A DNA stretch of 20,861 bases from Nostoc sp. GT001 (GTDB lineage Bacteria; Cyanobacteriota; Cyanobacteriia; Cyanobacteriales; Nostocaceae). A model generated the notes under the pieces. It made no database searches and was not told where the DNA came from. It was given only the letters and a program-made list of their open reading frames with translations. How positions within the stretch are numbered: position 1 is the first letter of the stretch; every line of letters starts with the position of its first letter. Positions 7,544-15,068 of the stretch are shown here, piece after piece. The position numbers and the translations under genes were made by a program. The stretch is taken from positions 3,764,960-3,785,820 of the forward strand of contig NZ_JAUDRJ010000003.1 in the NCBI RefSeq assembly GCF_030382115.1. Reading direction: 5' to 3'.

Positions 7544-8404
7544 ATGGGCAGTATTTGGGAAATCGATTTTTACTCTCGTCCGATTTTGGACGCTAATCAA
7601 AAAAAAGTTTGGGAAGTCTTAGTCTGCGAAAGCCCCTTGGATATCGGCACAAAAGTAGACTCTTTGTTTCGCTATACTCAATATTGTCCCAGTACCCAGG
7701 TAAATTCGGGCTGGTTGCGGACAGCATTGCAGGAGGCTATTGACCAAGCTGGAAAAGCACCAATTAAAATCCGCTTTTTCCGCCGCCAAATGAACAATAT
7801 GATTACTAAAGCTTGCCAAGATATAGGCATTCCCGCCCAGCCTAGCCGCCGTACTTTGGTTCTCAACCAATGGTTAGAACAGCGGATGGAAGAAGTGTAT
7901 CCTCAAGAGGCAGGGTATCAAGGGGGGACTAATCCCTCAGTCCGCTTGGAGAAACCTTTGCCGCAACGTTTACCGGATGCCTTGGAAGGACAGCAGTGGG
8001 TATTTGTTACTTTAAATGCTGCGGATTTTGCGGATATGCCAGAGTGGGAGATTGGTTTTGGTGAAGCTTTCCCTTTAGAGTTGGCGAAAGTTTCACCTGA
8101 AGCCCGTATTCCTGGTATTTTGATTTTCTCATCGAGAGCGCTACCCTTGGCTGGGTGGATGTCTGGTTTGGAGTTGGCTTTCTTAAGATTTGACACCAGC
8201 GAAGAGGCGAGATTGGTTTTAGAAACTGGTGTAACTGAAAGTTGGATTGTGGCAAATATCAAAAAACCTCAAATTTTAGCGGAAGCTAAAGGTTTTGAAG
8301 CAGCCAAGCAAAAAGCTAATGGAGTACATTTTATCGGTGTACAGTCCGATCCCAAAGCAGAATCTTTTGCTGGTTTTTGGCTGTTGCAAGAGGTTAATCT
8401 TTGA
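7544..8404 (+). CDS. Tab2/Atab2-family RNA-binding protein
   Basis: This 286-residue protein matches the Tab2/Atab2 family (formerly DUF1092). In Chlamydomonas and Arabidopsis members bind RNA and are needed for translation of photosystem mRNAs such as psaB. Family hallmarks are the N-terminal GSIWEIDFYSRPILD, the segment KIRFFRRQMNNMI followed by GIPAQPSRRT, the central PLPQRLPDALEGQQWVFV, and the C-terminal GVQSDPKAESFAGFWLL. The full length agrees with cyanobacterial members. It should be cytoplasmic and act on photosystem gene expression, but its RNA target in cyanobacteria cannot be deduced here. It follows a heptamer-repeat gap and has no evident operon partner; the downstream gene is 351 bp away. 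Confidence 0.9.
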   Translation: MGSIWEIDFYSRPILDANQKKVWEVLVCESPLDIGTKVDSLFRYTQYCPSTQVNSGWLRTALQEAIDQAGKAPIKIRFFRRQMNNMITKACQDIGIPAQPSRRTLVLNQWLEQRMEEVYPQEAGYQGGTNPSVRLEKPLPQRLPDALEGQQWVFVTLNAADFADMPEWEIGFGEAFPLELAKVSPEARIPGILIFSSRALPLAGWMSGLELAFLRFDTSEEARLVLETGVTESWIVANIKKPQILAEAKGFEAAKQKANGVHFIGVQSDPKAESFAGFWLLQEVNL

Positions 8405-8417
8405 AAATGGGCAGGGG

Positions 8418-8469
8418 GCACTTCGGCTCATTTCGGCTACGCTCAATGACCAACGCTCAGTGACCGAGG
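8418..8469. repeat. Dispersed repeat with a 14-bp internal duplication
   Basis: The segment contains two tandem 14-mers, CGCTCAATGACCAA and CGCTCAGTGACCGA, preceded by CTTCGGCTCATTTCGGCT. It starts 13 bp after the Tab2 stop codon and is non-coding. Confidence 0.55.
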
Positions 8470-8509
8470 AGAAGTTGCAGTAAGTTTTTTCCCTCTGTCT
8501 TTTGTGCCC

Positions 8510-8537
8510 AATGACGAATGACGAATGACAAATGACT
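8510..8537 (+). repeat. AATGACG heptamer tandem repeat (four units)
   Basis: Four contiguous heptamers read AATGACG, AATGACG, AATGACA and AATGACT. This is a short tandemly repeated repetitive (STRR)-type array of the kind common in Nostocales. Confidence 0.85.
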
Positions 8538-8666
8538 AGATCCGTTGAGACATGACAATGATTTGGGATAATTAACTGCGTCCATCAGTGTGGATCTGCG
8601 GTTTTAAATCGTAACTGTAAAGAAACACTGATGATTTTTGGATAGTTATCTGCGTTCATCACTGGA

Positions 8667-8703
8667 AAGTGCGTAGGCGTACCCCGTCGTAGACATCGCA
8701 CTT
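8667..8703. repeat. Short dispersed repeat with 7-bp inverted ends
   Basis: AAGTGCG (8667-8673) and CGCACTT (8697-8703) bound the segment TAGGCGTACCCCGTCGTAGA and a few more bases. It resembles the very small mobile repeats described in Nostoc genomes. It appears to interrupt a longer repeated phrase that continues at 8723. Confidence 0.6.
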
Positions 8704-8755
8704 CTGTTGAGACAGCGTTGATATGCGGTTCAAAATCCACAATTCACTAAGGGTC

Positions 8756-10069
8756 ATGGGTTCTGAAAATTTGTCACAAGATACACTCGCCGAACAGTTG
8801 CTGGAACTAGCTATAAAATCTGGAGCAGAAGCTGCTGAAGTGTATCAATCGCGATCGCTTTCTCGCCCAGTGTTTTTTGAGGCAAACCGACTCAAACAGC
8901 TAGAAACTAACCAATCTGAAGGCACAGCACTACGGCTTTGGCGAAATGGGCGTCCGGGACTAACGGTGGCTTACGGTTCTGTCTTAGCCGAAGTAATGGT
9001 GGAAAAAGCTCTGGCTCTAAGTCAACTAAATCAACCGGAAACTGTAGAATTAGGCTCTAACTTTCAGCCTGACTACCCCGATTTAGGAGAAAGTTTACCG
9101 ATAGAGGTTTTGGTGGACTGGGGCAAAGAAGCGATCGCACTCATCCGTGATGCTTATCCCGATGTTGTATGCAATGGTGACTGGGAATGTGATATTGAAA
9201 CCACTAGACTAGTCAACACCAAAGGTTTAGATTGTCACTATACAGACACTACCCTCAGCTGCTATATATCAGCAGAATGGGTGCGTGGTGATGATTTTTT
9301 AAGTGTTGCTGATGGTCAAACTAAGCGCGGGGAACTCGATCCAGAGAGATTAGCTAACCAAATTTTACAACGGTTAATTTGGTCTAAAGAAAATATCTCA
9401 CCTCCTACTGGTCGTGTGCCGATTTTGTTCACTTCTAAAGCCGCCGATATGCTTTGGGGTACTGTACAAGCCGCTTTGAATGGCAAGCGAGTTTTAGAAG
9501 CAGCTTCACCTTGGGCAGAACGTTTGGGTAAAGAAGTAGTTGCACCCAGTCTCACCATGTACCAAGATCCAGAAGCTGGCCCTTACAGTTGCCCTTTTGA
9601 TGATGAAGGGACTCCGACTCAATCTCTGGTATTTATCCAAAACGGGACTTTACAGCATTTCTATAGCGATCGCACTACCGGCTCTCAACTGGGTACTAAC
9701 ACCACTGGAAATGGTTTTCGCCCTGGTTTAGGTAGCTATCCCACCCCTGGTTTATTTAATTTTCTCATCCAGCCAGGTTCGGCATCGCTACCAGATTTGA
9801 TTCAACAACTAGATGATGGCTTGATTGTCGATCAAATGTTGGGTGGTGGCGGCAGTATTTCTGGAGATTTTTCGATCAATGTCGATTTAGGCTATCGCGT
9901 CCAAAATGGTCAAGTAATTGGGCGTGTTAAGGATACTATGGTTGCAGGTAATGTTTACACAGCCCTGAAGCAATTGGTTACACTAGGCAACGATGTTGAT
10001 TGGAATGGTTCTTGTTATACTCCATCTCTGATAGTAGAAGGGCTATCCACTACGGGGAGAAGTAATTAA
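8756..10069 (+). CDS. PmbA/TldE-like protein of the TldD/PmbA family
   Basis: From ATG 8756 the protein is 437 residues, close to E. coli PmbA/TldE. The family's C-terminal block is clear: GGGGSISGDFSINVDLGYRV, then VKDTMVAGNVYTALKQL and a SLIVEGLS end. FFYSDRTTG-like and NTTGNG segments occur before it. No HExxxH zinc motif is present anywhere, which separates it from the catalytic TldD subunit. It is therefore probably the non-catalytic partner in a TldD/E-type protease that trims unfolded or ribosomal peptides. No TldD gene is in this window. An in-frame ATG at 8723 would add 11 residues, but it lies within a dispersed-repeat phrase, so I prefer 8756. An AAGGG (8749-8753) is close upstream of that start but only 2 nt away, so the choice is not certain. 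Confidence 0.82.
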   Translation: MGSENLSQDTLAEQLLELAIKSGAEAAEVYQSRSLSRPVFFEANRLKQLETNQSEGTALRLWRNGRPGLTVAYGSVLAEVMVEKALALSQLNQPETVELGSNFQPDYPDLGESLPIEVLVDWGKEAIALIRDAYPDVVCNGDWECDIETTRLVNTKGLDCHYTDTTLSCYISAEWVRGDDFLSVADGQTKRGELDPERLANQILQRLIWSKENISPPTGRVPILFTSKAADMLWGTVQAALNGKRVLEAASPWAERLGKEVVAPSLTMYQDPEAGPYSCPFDDEGTPTQSLVFIQNGTLQHFYSDRTTGSQLGTNTTGNGFRPGLGSYPTPGLFNFLIQPGSASLPDLIQQLDDGLIVDQMLGGGGSISGDFSINVDLGYRVQNGQVIGRVKDTMVAGNVYTALKQLVTLGNDVDWNGSCYTPSLIVEGLSTTGRSN

Positions 10070-10077
10070 TTCGTAAT

Positions 10078-10099
10078 GGGCTACGCCCCGCTACGCTAA
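10078..10099. repeat. Short dispersed repeat inserted in a TAATTCG repeat
   Basis: GGGCTACGCCCCGCTACGCTAA is flanked on both sides by CGTAAT (10072-10077 and 10100-10105). Around it lies a TAATTCG-type heptamer tract (10062-10113). This is the pattern expected of a 22-bp element inserted into a heptamer array with duplication of 6 bp. Confidence 0.65.
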
Positions 10100-10129
10100 C
10101 GTAATTCGTAATTGGGGAGAGTGCTTTTG

Positions 10130-10207
10130 TATAGCGATCCTAAATTATTTGTGAATAATAATATCCCCGACTTCTTTAAGAAGTCGGGGATATGAGCCTT
10201 GATATAG
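10130..10207. mobile_element. Hairpin MITE, copy 1 (right arm shortened)
   Basis: The left end (10130-10155) matches the left end of the copy at 12919-13024 at 23 of 26 positions. A near-perfect palindrome follows: ATATCCCCGACTTCTT (10161-10176) and AAGAAGTCGGGGATAT (10178-10193). After the hairpin only GCCTTGATATAG remains where the other copy has 41 bases, so the right arm appears deleted. It lies between the PmbA-like gene and the ClC gene. The stem could help end transcription of the former, although no T-run follows. Confidence 0.75.
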
Positions 10208-10289
10208 ACTTTTAAACCATCCTCTAAGATTCCACTAAACAGCTTTTTAGGAAAGATTTGTAATCCAAAATTTAAAATCCAAAACTGGT

Positions 10290-12917
10290 ATGAATCAGCG
10301 TTTTCGCACCTGGTGGCAGCCTAGAAGAGGTTTAGCGATCGCCGAAGCCTGTATTATCGGTCTGGTTGCTGCTCTATCTGCGGTATTCCTGAAAGTAGGA
10401 TCGGGATGGCTGGGGACATGGCGAGTGCATACTACCCACCTTTTGCCGGCATGGCTGGTACTACCTGCAATTGGTCTTGTCCTGGGATTTCTGGCTGGAT
10501 GGTTGGTGGATAGATTAGCACCAGAGGCTTCTGGTAGCGGTATTCCACAAGTCAAAGCATCTCTTGCCAATGTGCCTGTGACATTATCTTGGCGGGTAGC
10601 AGGTGTGAAGTTACTCAGTGCCATCATCGCCATTGGTTCTGGCATGACTCTGGGACGGCAAGGCCCTACTGTCCAAGTAGGGGCTGGTTTGGCAGCAGGA
10701 ATGAGTCGTTGGGTTCCGACTTCTCCAGATCATCGACGGCAGATGATTGCAGCGGGTGCGGGTGCGGGTTTGGCTGCTGCTTTCAATGCCCCGATCGCAG
10801 GTGTATTATTTATCGTTGAAGAGTTACTCCAAGATTTATCAGGATTGACTCTCGGAACTGCCATTATCGCCTCTTTTATTGGTGGCGTGATATCCCGACT
10901 TTTGGGTGGTGGCTCTCTTGACCTTAACTTGCAATTAGTAAAATCTTCCAGCCAATTCTCCATTCCAGAAATTCCCTTTTTCATCCTGTTAGGTATTTTG
11001 GCAGGCTTGTTTGGTGCATTGTTTAATCGCGGCATCATATTTAGTATTAAATTTTATCGAAGATTACACATCAGCTTACCGTTGCAGGTAGCTTTAGCTG
11101 GATTTATCTCTGGTGTTGTCGTGGCCATGCTCCCCCCATCCTTCCGTGATAATACGGGACTACGGGAGTCATTAATTACTGGAAGTTCCCATCCTAGCGT
11201 CGCCGCGATCGCCTTTGCGGCTCAGTTCATCCTCACACTGATTGCATTTGGTTCGGGAGCGCCGGGGGGATTATTCGCTCCCAGTCTGATTTTGGGTTCT
11301 TGCTTAGGACACATCATCGGTGTATCTGAGTTATATATTACTGGATCTGGTTCTCCTACTACTTATGCCTTAGCGGGTATGGGTGGATTTTTTAGTGCTG
11401 TCTCGAAAGTGCCAATCACAGCAATTGTGATTGTCTTTGAGATGACTACAGATTTCAACCTAGTGTTACCTTTGATGATTGTTTCTGTCGCAGCTTACCT
11501 GGTTGCGGATAAGGTAGTGCCTGGTTCGCTTTATGAGAAACTTTTGGAGTTAAAAGGTATTACTCTCACCAAAGAAGTTGCGATGGAAGGAGCATTAAGC
11601 AAGTTAACTGCAAAAGATGTGATGCAAGAACGGGTAGAAACTCTAGATGCAGAGATGAGCTTGGAAGAAGCAATGCAAGCTTTTGCTCATTCTCATCATC
11701 GCGGTTTCCCTGTGGTAGAAGATAGCAAGTTAGTGGGGATTGTAACGCAATCAGATTTGTTAAAAATCCGCGAGAGTACAAATCACACACTGCGCGATCG
11801 CAATTTAGCCGATATTTTCTTAAAAGAAATTATGACATCTGTCCCGATGACAGTATCACCAATTCACACCCTTAGTAATGTACTATATTTACTCGATCGC
11901 TATCAAATCAGTCGCTTACCGGTGGTAGATAGACGAAAACTGATTGGGATTATTACTCGTGCAGATATTATTCGGGCGGAGGCAGATCATCTCAATTGTG
12001 AAAATGCGACACCGAAACTGCGACCAGAACCTTCATACATAGTTTACCAGACGCGATCGCCCAGCACTGGTAGAGGTAGATTATTAGTACCCGTAGCAAA
12101 TCCCGAAACAGCAGGTGTTTTATTACAAATGGCAGCAGCTATTGCCCGCGATCGCCATTATGAAATAGATTGCGTGCAAGTGATGCTGATACCCCGCCAC
12201 AGTTCCCCATCAGAAACACAGGTAAGAACAGCAAAAAGTCGCCGCTTGTTACGACAGGCAGAAGTCTTAGCAAAAAAGTGGAAAATTCCCTTGCACACGC
12301 AGATTCGAGTTACCCACGATGTGGCGCAGGCAATTTTGGAAACAATCAACGAACAACACATCGACCTAATTTTAATGGGATGGAAAGGTAACACATCTAC
12401 CCCTGGTCGTATTTTTGGTAACGTTGTTGACACCATAATTCGCCAAGCCACCTGCGAAGTCGTGTTAGTAAAATTAGGCACTACTTCCCACTCCCCACTC
12501 CCCACTCAGCACTCCTTTAACCGTTGGCTAGTTCCAGTGGCTGGTGGTCCCAATTCCCCACTGGCAATTAAATTGCTACCGGCTTTAATTACATTAGGAA
12601 ACGATCCGAAAATTCGCCTGACACAGGTGTTTAAGCCATCTGAACTCAAGCCAGATATGTCAATTTCAGAACAAGCCATCCGCCATTTGATGCGTCGCCG
12701 CAAATTGTCGAGTACTGTAGTTGCTCTCCCAGTGCAAGCTAATTCAGTCGCCGAAGGTGTGATTAAGCTAGTGCAAACTGAAGGTTACGACGTTGTGGTT
12801 TTGGGAGCATCCCGCGAGGGATTGCTACAGCAAGCGATTCAAGGTAATATTCCCGAAGCGATCGCTTCTGGTGTCGAAAGTACAGTGATTTTGGTCAGGG
12901 GTGCGATTCAAAAATAA
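10290..12917 (+). CDS. ClC-type chloride transporter/channel with two CBS and two Usp domains
   Basis: This 875-residue membrane protein starts with a ClC core (about 15-420) whose signature sequences are GSGIPQ (82-87), GRQGP (122-126), PIAGVLFIVEE (168-178), GGLFAP (326-331) and SLYEKLL with Tyr415. In E. coli ClC the second signature is GREGP and its Glu148 is the gate; here that residue is Gln124. The inner proton glutamate position is kept (E178, in the pair E177-E178). Two CBS domains follow (about 443-495 and 514-565), then two universal-stress (UspA-like) domains (about 597-728 and 745-871). The first has the ATP-binding pattern GWKG-N9-GN (697-711); the second is less canonical. Nucleotide-controlled anion flux across the cytoplasmic membrane is the inference. 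The Usp linker contains a DNA heptamer repeat. Hairpin MITE copies flank the gene, one starting 2 bp after its stop. Confidence 0.93.
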   Translation: MNQRFRTWWQPRRGLAIAEACIIGLVAALSAVFLKVGSGWLGTWRVHTTHLLPAWLVLPAIGLVLGFLAGWLVDRLAPEASGSGIPQVKASLANVPVTLSWRVAGVKLLSAIIAIGSGMTLGRQGPTVQVGAGLAAGMSRWVPTSPDHRRQMIAAGAGAGLAAAFNAPIAGVLFIVEELLQDLSGLTLGTAIIASFIGGVISRLLGGGSLDLNLQLVKSSSQFSIPEIPFFILLGILAGLFGALFNRGIIFSIKFYRRLHISLPLQVALAGFISGVVVAMLPPSFRDNTGLRESLITGSSHPSVAAIAFAAQFILTLIAFGSGAPGGLFAPSLILGSCLGHIIGVSELYITGSGSPTTYALAGMGGFFSAVSKVPITAIVIVFEMTTDFNLVLPLMIVSVAAYLVADKVVPGSLYEKLLELKGITLTKEVAMEGALSKLTAKDVMQERVETLDAEMSLEEAMQAFAHSHHRGFPVVEDSKLVGIVTQSDLLKIRESTNHTLRDRNLADIFLKEIMTSVPMTVSPIHTLSNVLYLLDRYQISRLPVVDRRKLIGIITRADIIRAEADHLNCENATPKLRPEPSYIVYQTRSPSTGRGRLLVPVANPETAGVLLQMAAAIARDRHYEIDCVQVMLIPRHSSPSETQVRTAKSRRLLRQAEVLAKKWKIPLHTQIRVTHDVAQAILETINEQHIDLILMGWKGNTSTPGRIFGNVVDTIIRQATCEVVLVKLGTTSHSPLPTQHSFNRWLVPVAGGPNSPLAIKLLPALITLGNDPKIRLTQVFKPSELKPDMSISEQAIRHLMRRRKLSSTVVALPVQANSVAEGVIKLVQTEGYDVVVLGASREGLLQQAIQGNIPEAIASGVESTVILVRGAIQK
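12487..12507 (+). repeat. CCCACTC heptamer repeat inside the ClC coding sequence
   Basis: Three perfect CCCACTC units (21 nt, exactly seven codons) lie in the linker between the two Usp domains, around residues 733-740 (SHSPLPTQ). A degenerate fourth unit (AGCACTC) follows at 12508-12514. The total of 21 bp keeps the reading frame. Confidence 0.85.
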
Positions 12918-12918
12918 A

Positions 12919-13024
12919 CTATAGCAATCCTAAATCATTCGTGAAAAATTAGATCCCCGACTTCTTCGAGAAGTCGGGGATCTGGACATCGCGCATTTTC
13001 ACAACTCAATTAGGATTGCTATAG
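12919..13024. mobile_element. Hairpin MITE, copy 2 (complete)
   Basis: This 106-bp element has perfect 15-bp terminal inverted repeats, CTATAGCAATCCTAA (12919-12933) and TTAGGATTGCTATAG (13010-13024). It also has a strong central hairpin, AGATCCCCGACTTCT (12951-12965) and AGAAGTCGGGGATCT (12969-12983), with a TCG loop. It encodes nothing and begins one base after the ClC stop codon. The hairpin may act as a bidirectional transcription end between the convergent ClC and SnoaL-like genes, although a T-run is absent. Confidence 0.82.
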
Positions 13025-13096
13025 CTCAATTGATACCTTCTTGCGATCGCTGTTACAAAACTAGTAGTTTCATAACATTGGTGTTAAGAATAAACA

Positions 13097-13612
13097 TCAT
13101 ACTCCTAAGTTATTAATTCCTATTGGTTTATTCAACAGCTTGGATAAAAGACTTTTCAAAATATGCGGAAAAAGGGCAGGCCCTGGTAAAAAGATAATAC
13201 CCAACTGTTGCATTAATCCAAGTGCATCGCCTTGCCCCCAATGCTCTACAATTTTACCGTTTTCAACGCGATCAATATGCATGATTGATAACTTAATTTC
13301 TTTACCTGTTGCAGGAAGACCTTGAAATTCACCTAGATGCCTAGCTGTAAATGTTCCACAAGTAACAACTTTATCTCCTTCAACAAGCACTTGATCAAAT
13401 GTATGTTGACCGTTGGTAAAGGCTAAGTAAAAAGCCATGCCAAACTGTTTAAAACCTTCACCATCAAGAGGAGCAGGTGTACCAGCCATATGAGCAACAA
13501 AATTGGGTGACAGAAGCGCCAGGGCTTGACTAATATTTCGGCTGTCGAAAGCTCCATAGAACTGAAGAACGATATCTTTATTTTGTTCAGTTGGACTTAT
13601 TTCTCTACACAT
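13097..13612 (-). CDS. SnoaL-like (ester cyclase-type) protein
   Basis: From ATG 13612 the product is 171 residues; an in-frame TTG at 13624 would add four. It begins PTEQNKDIVLQFYGAFDSRNISQALALLSPNFVAHM, a typical opening of the SnoaL/NTF2-like cone fold. It continues with VEGDKVVTCGTFTARHLGEF, then GLPATGKEIKLSIMHIDRVENGKIVEHWGQGDALGLMQQLGI, the usual end of the fold. A C-terminal tail of about 30 residues (FLPGPALFPHILKSLLSKLL) is extra. Relatives include polyketide cyclases and many uncharacterised proteins, so the substrate is unknown. No biosynthetic genes lie nearby. It is convergent with the ClC gene and upstream of nothing obviously co-transcribed, since 89 bp separate it from the small membrane protein gene. 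Confidence 0.82.
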   Translation of the reverse strand: MCREISPTEQNKDIVLQFYGAFDSRNISQALALLSPNFVAHMAGTPAPLDGEGFKQFGMAFYLAFTNGQHTFDQVLVEGDKVVTCGTFTARHLGEFQGLPATGKEIKLSIMHIDRVENGKIVEHWGQGDALGLMQQLGIIFLPGPALFPHILKSLLSKLLNKPIGINNLGV

Positions 13613-13701
13613 ACAATCTGACAAATAGCTGATCTAAGTAATTTATTGTCCCATTCATTGTCCGTCTATTATGCTGTTTTGCCCAGCAATCGCCCATTTT
13701 A

Positions 13702-13893
13702 TTAATGATAAAATACACCAATAATCAGAGTAAAAATTATTGGTATTAAGATTGGAATAGCAACTATAAGCCCCCACTTACCAAACTTAATTTCCTCACC
13801 CTCAGATTTGAGAAACGCAATCCAACCTACAACTCCCATCAAAACCCAAAGAAATCCAAAGGCAAGAAATATAACAAATACTGAGTCGTCCAT
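13702..13893 (-). CDS. Small membrane protein with two predicted helices
   Basis: This 63-residue product starts MDDSVFVIFLAFGFLWVLMG. It has two hydrophobic stretches, about residues 4-27 and 41-60, separated by a charged loop (KSEGEEIKFGKWG). I chose ATG 13893; a TTG at 13905 would add four residues. No known family is recognised and the ribosome binding site is weak. The clear two-helix pattern with a charged turn argues for a real gene. It lies between the SnoaL-like gene and the glycosyltransferase gene, all on the same strand, and ends 192 bp short of the former. Confidence 0.55.
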   Translation of the reverse strand: MDDSVFVIFLAFGFLWVLMGVVGWIAFLKSEGEEIKFGKWGLIVAIPILIPIIFTLIIGVFYH

Positions 13894-13922
13894 TATTTTT
13901 ACCAAATTTTCTTAAATTGTAA

Positions 13923-15068
13923 CTATTTATCACTAATTAACTTTGCTAAACTTGCGCGAAACTGACTAAAATCAAAAGCTTCAATAGTTTTTTGTTGTAA
14001 ATATTCTGGTTGGTAAATTATTGGATTAGCACAATCACCTTGCAGGATTTGAATTAGATTATCGGCAATTTCTTCAACGTTATCAGGATCGACCAAACAT
14101 CCCAACTTCCCGTCAGCTAAGGGATCTATAGAACCATCTTGATTACCCGCCAATACAGGTTTACCACAAGCTAAAGCTTCTAGAAAAACGATTCCAAATC
14201 CTTCTCCTTTACTAGGCAGAGCAAAAACATCACAGAGATTGTAATGATCGCACAATTCTTGATCTGGAACAAAGCCGGCAATTGTCACACAATTTTGTAG
14301 ATTTAAGTTGGTAACTAAAGCTTTAATTCGAGGTATATCATCTCCTTTACCTGCAAGAATGAAGTGAACATTAGGGAGATGCGATCGCACTTTAATTAAA
14401 GCATGAAGGATTTGGTCATAACCCTTGTATTTTGCCATGCTTCCTAGCCGCGTTACTGTTAAAATTACAGGCTGTTCATCTGTTAAGTTATATCGCTTAA
14501 GTAAGTAGGTAGGTTTAGAATTTATTAAAAATTTACTAGCATCAAATGTATTAGGTAAAATAACTATTTTTTCTGAATCAATATTTGTATCTTGAAGCAA
14601 GCGCTGGCGAGTGTAATTACTAACACTAATGATTTTATCTGCTTTTTCTAAAGCGAATTGTGTTGCCTTATTTTCGATATCCCAAACTTCTAAGCCATGA
14701 GCAACGACCCAGTAAGGAGTTCCAGTGAAAAATTTGAGAATATAACAAACAATCGCATAGTTAACATGAGTAGAAATAACTATAATGGGATGTTGAAGAA
14801 TAGCTAAAATAGTTATTTTTGCGGCAAATAAAATTGGTTGTAATAATTTTGGTAAATCTCCAAAATAATGAAATCTTGTTGAATTTAAAAACTGCAATTT
14901 ATCTAGTTGTTTTAAACTATACTTATCATATTTGAGAAACACATCATAATCAGCTTCAGGATATATATCTTGTAAAGCTTTCAGCAAAAATTTTGAGTAA
15001 ACTTGAATACCTCCCTTGAAATCAAATATATTCGGAAATATTAGGTAAAGACGAGGTTTAGCACTCAT
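13923..15068 (-). CDS. Family 4 glycosyltransferase (GT-B fold)
   Basis: The 381-residue protein has the two Rossmann-like domains of GT4 enzymes. The N-terminal acceptor half (about 1-185) shows FKGGIQVYSKFLLKAL, with the glycine loop after strand 1, and VVAHGLEVWD. The C-terminal donor half opens with VILTVTRLGSMAKYKGYDQIL (residues 201-221) and then HFILAGKGDD. The nucleotide-sugar-binding E-x7-E motif is EGFGIVFLE (E289, E297), followed by ALACGKPVLAG. A hydrophobic stretch near 77-113 suggests membrane association. It starts within the last bases of the upstream polymerase-like gene (ATGA overlap), so both come from one transcript and should act in the same surface polysaccharide pathway. 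The sugar and linkage cannot be deduced. Confidence 0.9.
   Translation of the reverse strand: MSAKPRLYLIFPNIFDFKGGIQVYSKFLLKALQDIYPEADYDVFLKYDKYSLKQLDKLQFLNSTRFHYFGDLPKLLQPILFAAKITILAILQHPIIVISTHVNYAIVCYILKFFTGTPYWVVAHGLEVWDIENKATQFALEKADKIISVSNYTRQRLLQDTNIDSEKIVILPNTFDASKFLINSKPTYLLKRYNLTDEQPVILTVTRLGSMAKYKGYDQILHALIKVRSHLPNVHFILAGKGDDIPRIKALVTNLNLQNCVTIAGFVPDQELCDHYNLCDVFALPSKGEGFGIVFLEALACGKPVLAGNQDGSIDPLADGKLGCLVDPDNVEEIADNLIQILQGDCANPIIYQPEYLQQKTIEAFDFSQFRASLAKLISDK

Larger units (their letters stand above)
8405..8755. other. Repeat-packed gap between the Tab2 and PmbA-like genes
   Basis: Nearly all of this gap is repetitive. It holds a dispersed repeat at 8418-8469, an AATGACG heptamer array at 8510-8537, and a 9-bp inverted repeat (CATCAGTGT at 8583-8591, ACACTGATG at 8625-8633). 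It also holds two related phrases: CTGCGTCCATC leading to CTGCGGTTTTAAAT near 8578-8608, and CTGCGTTCATC near 8650-8660 leading to ATGCGGTTCAAAAT at 8723-8736. The second phrase is interrupted by a short palindromic element at 8667-8703. Confidence 0.6.

Noticed and set aside
7381..7596. 71-codon frame starting before the Tab2 gene
   Set aside because: Its middle is translated heptamer repeat and its end overlaps the Tab2 gene in another frame.
10161..10193. Simple rho-independent terminator after the PmbA-like gene
   Set aside because: The stem is strong, but there is no T-run, and the same hairpin with the same flanks recurs at 12919-13024. It is better described as part of a MITE that may incidentally terminate transcription.
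13097..13612. Polyketide biosynthesis locus suggested by the SnoaL-like protein
   Set aside because: No synthase, acyl carrier or tailoring gene is nearby, and SnoaL-like folds are common in unrelated roles.
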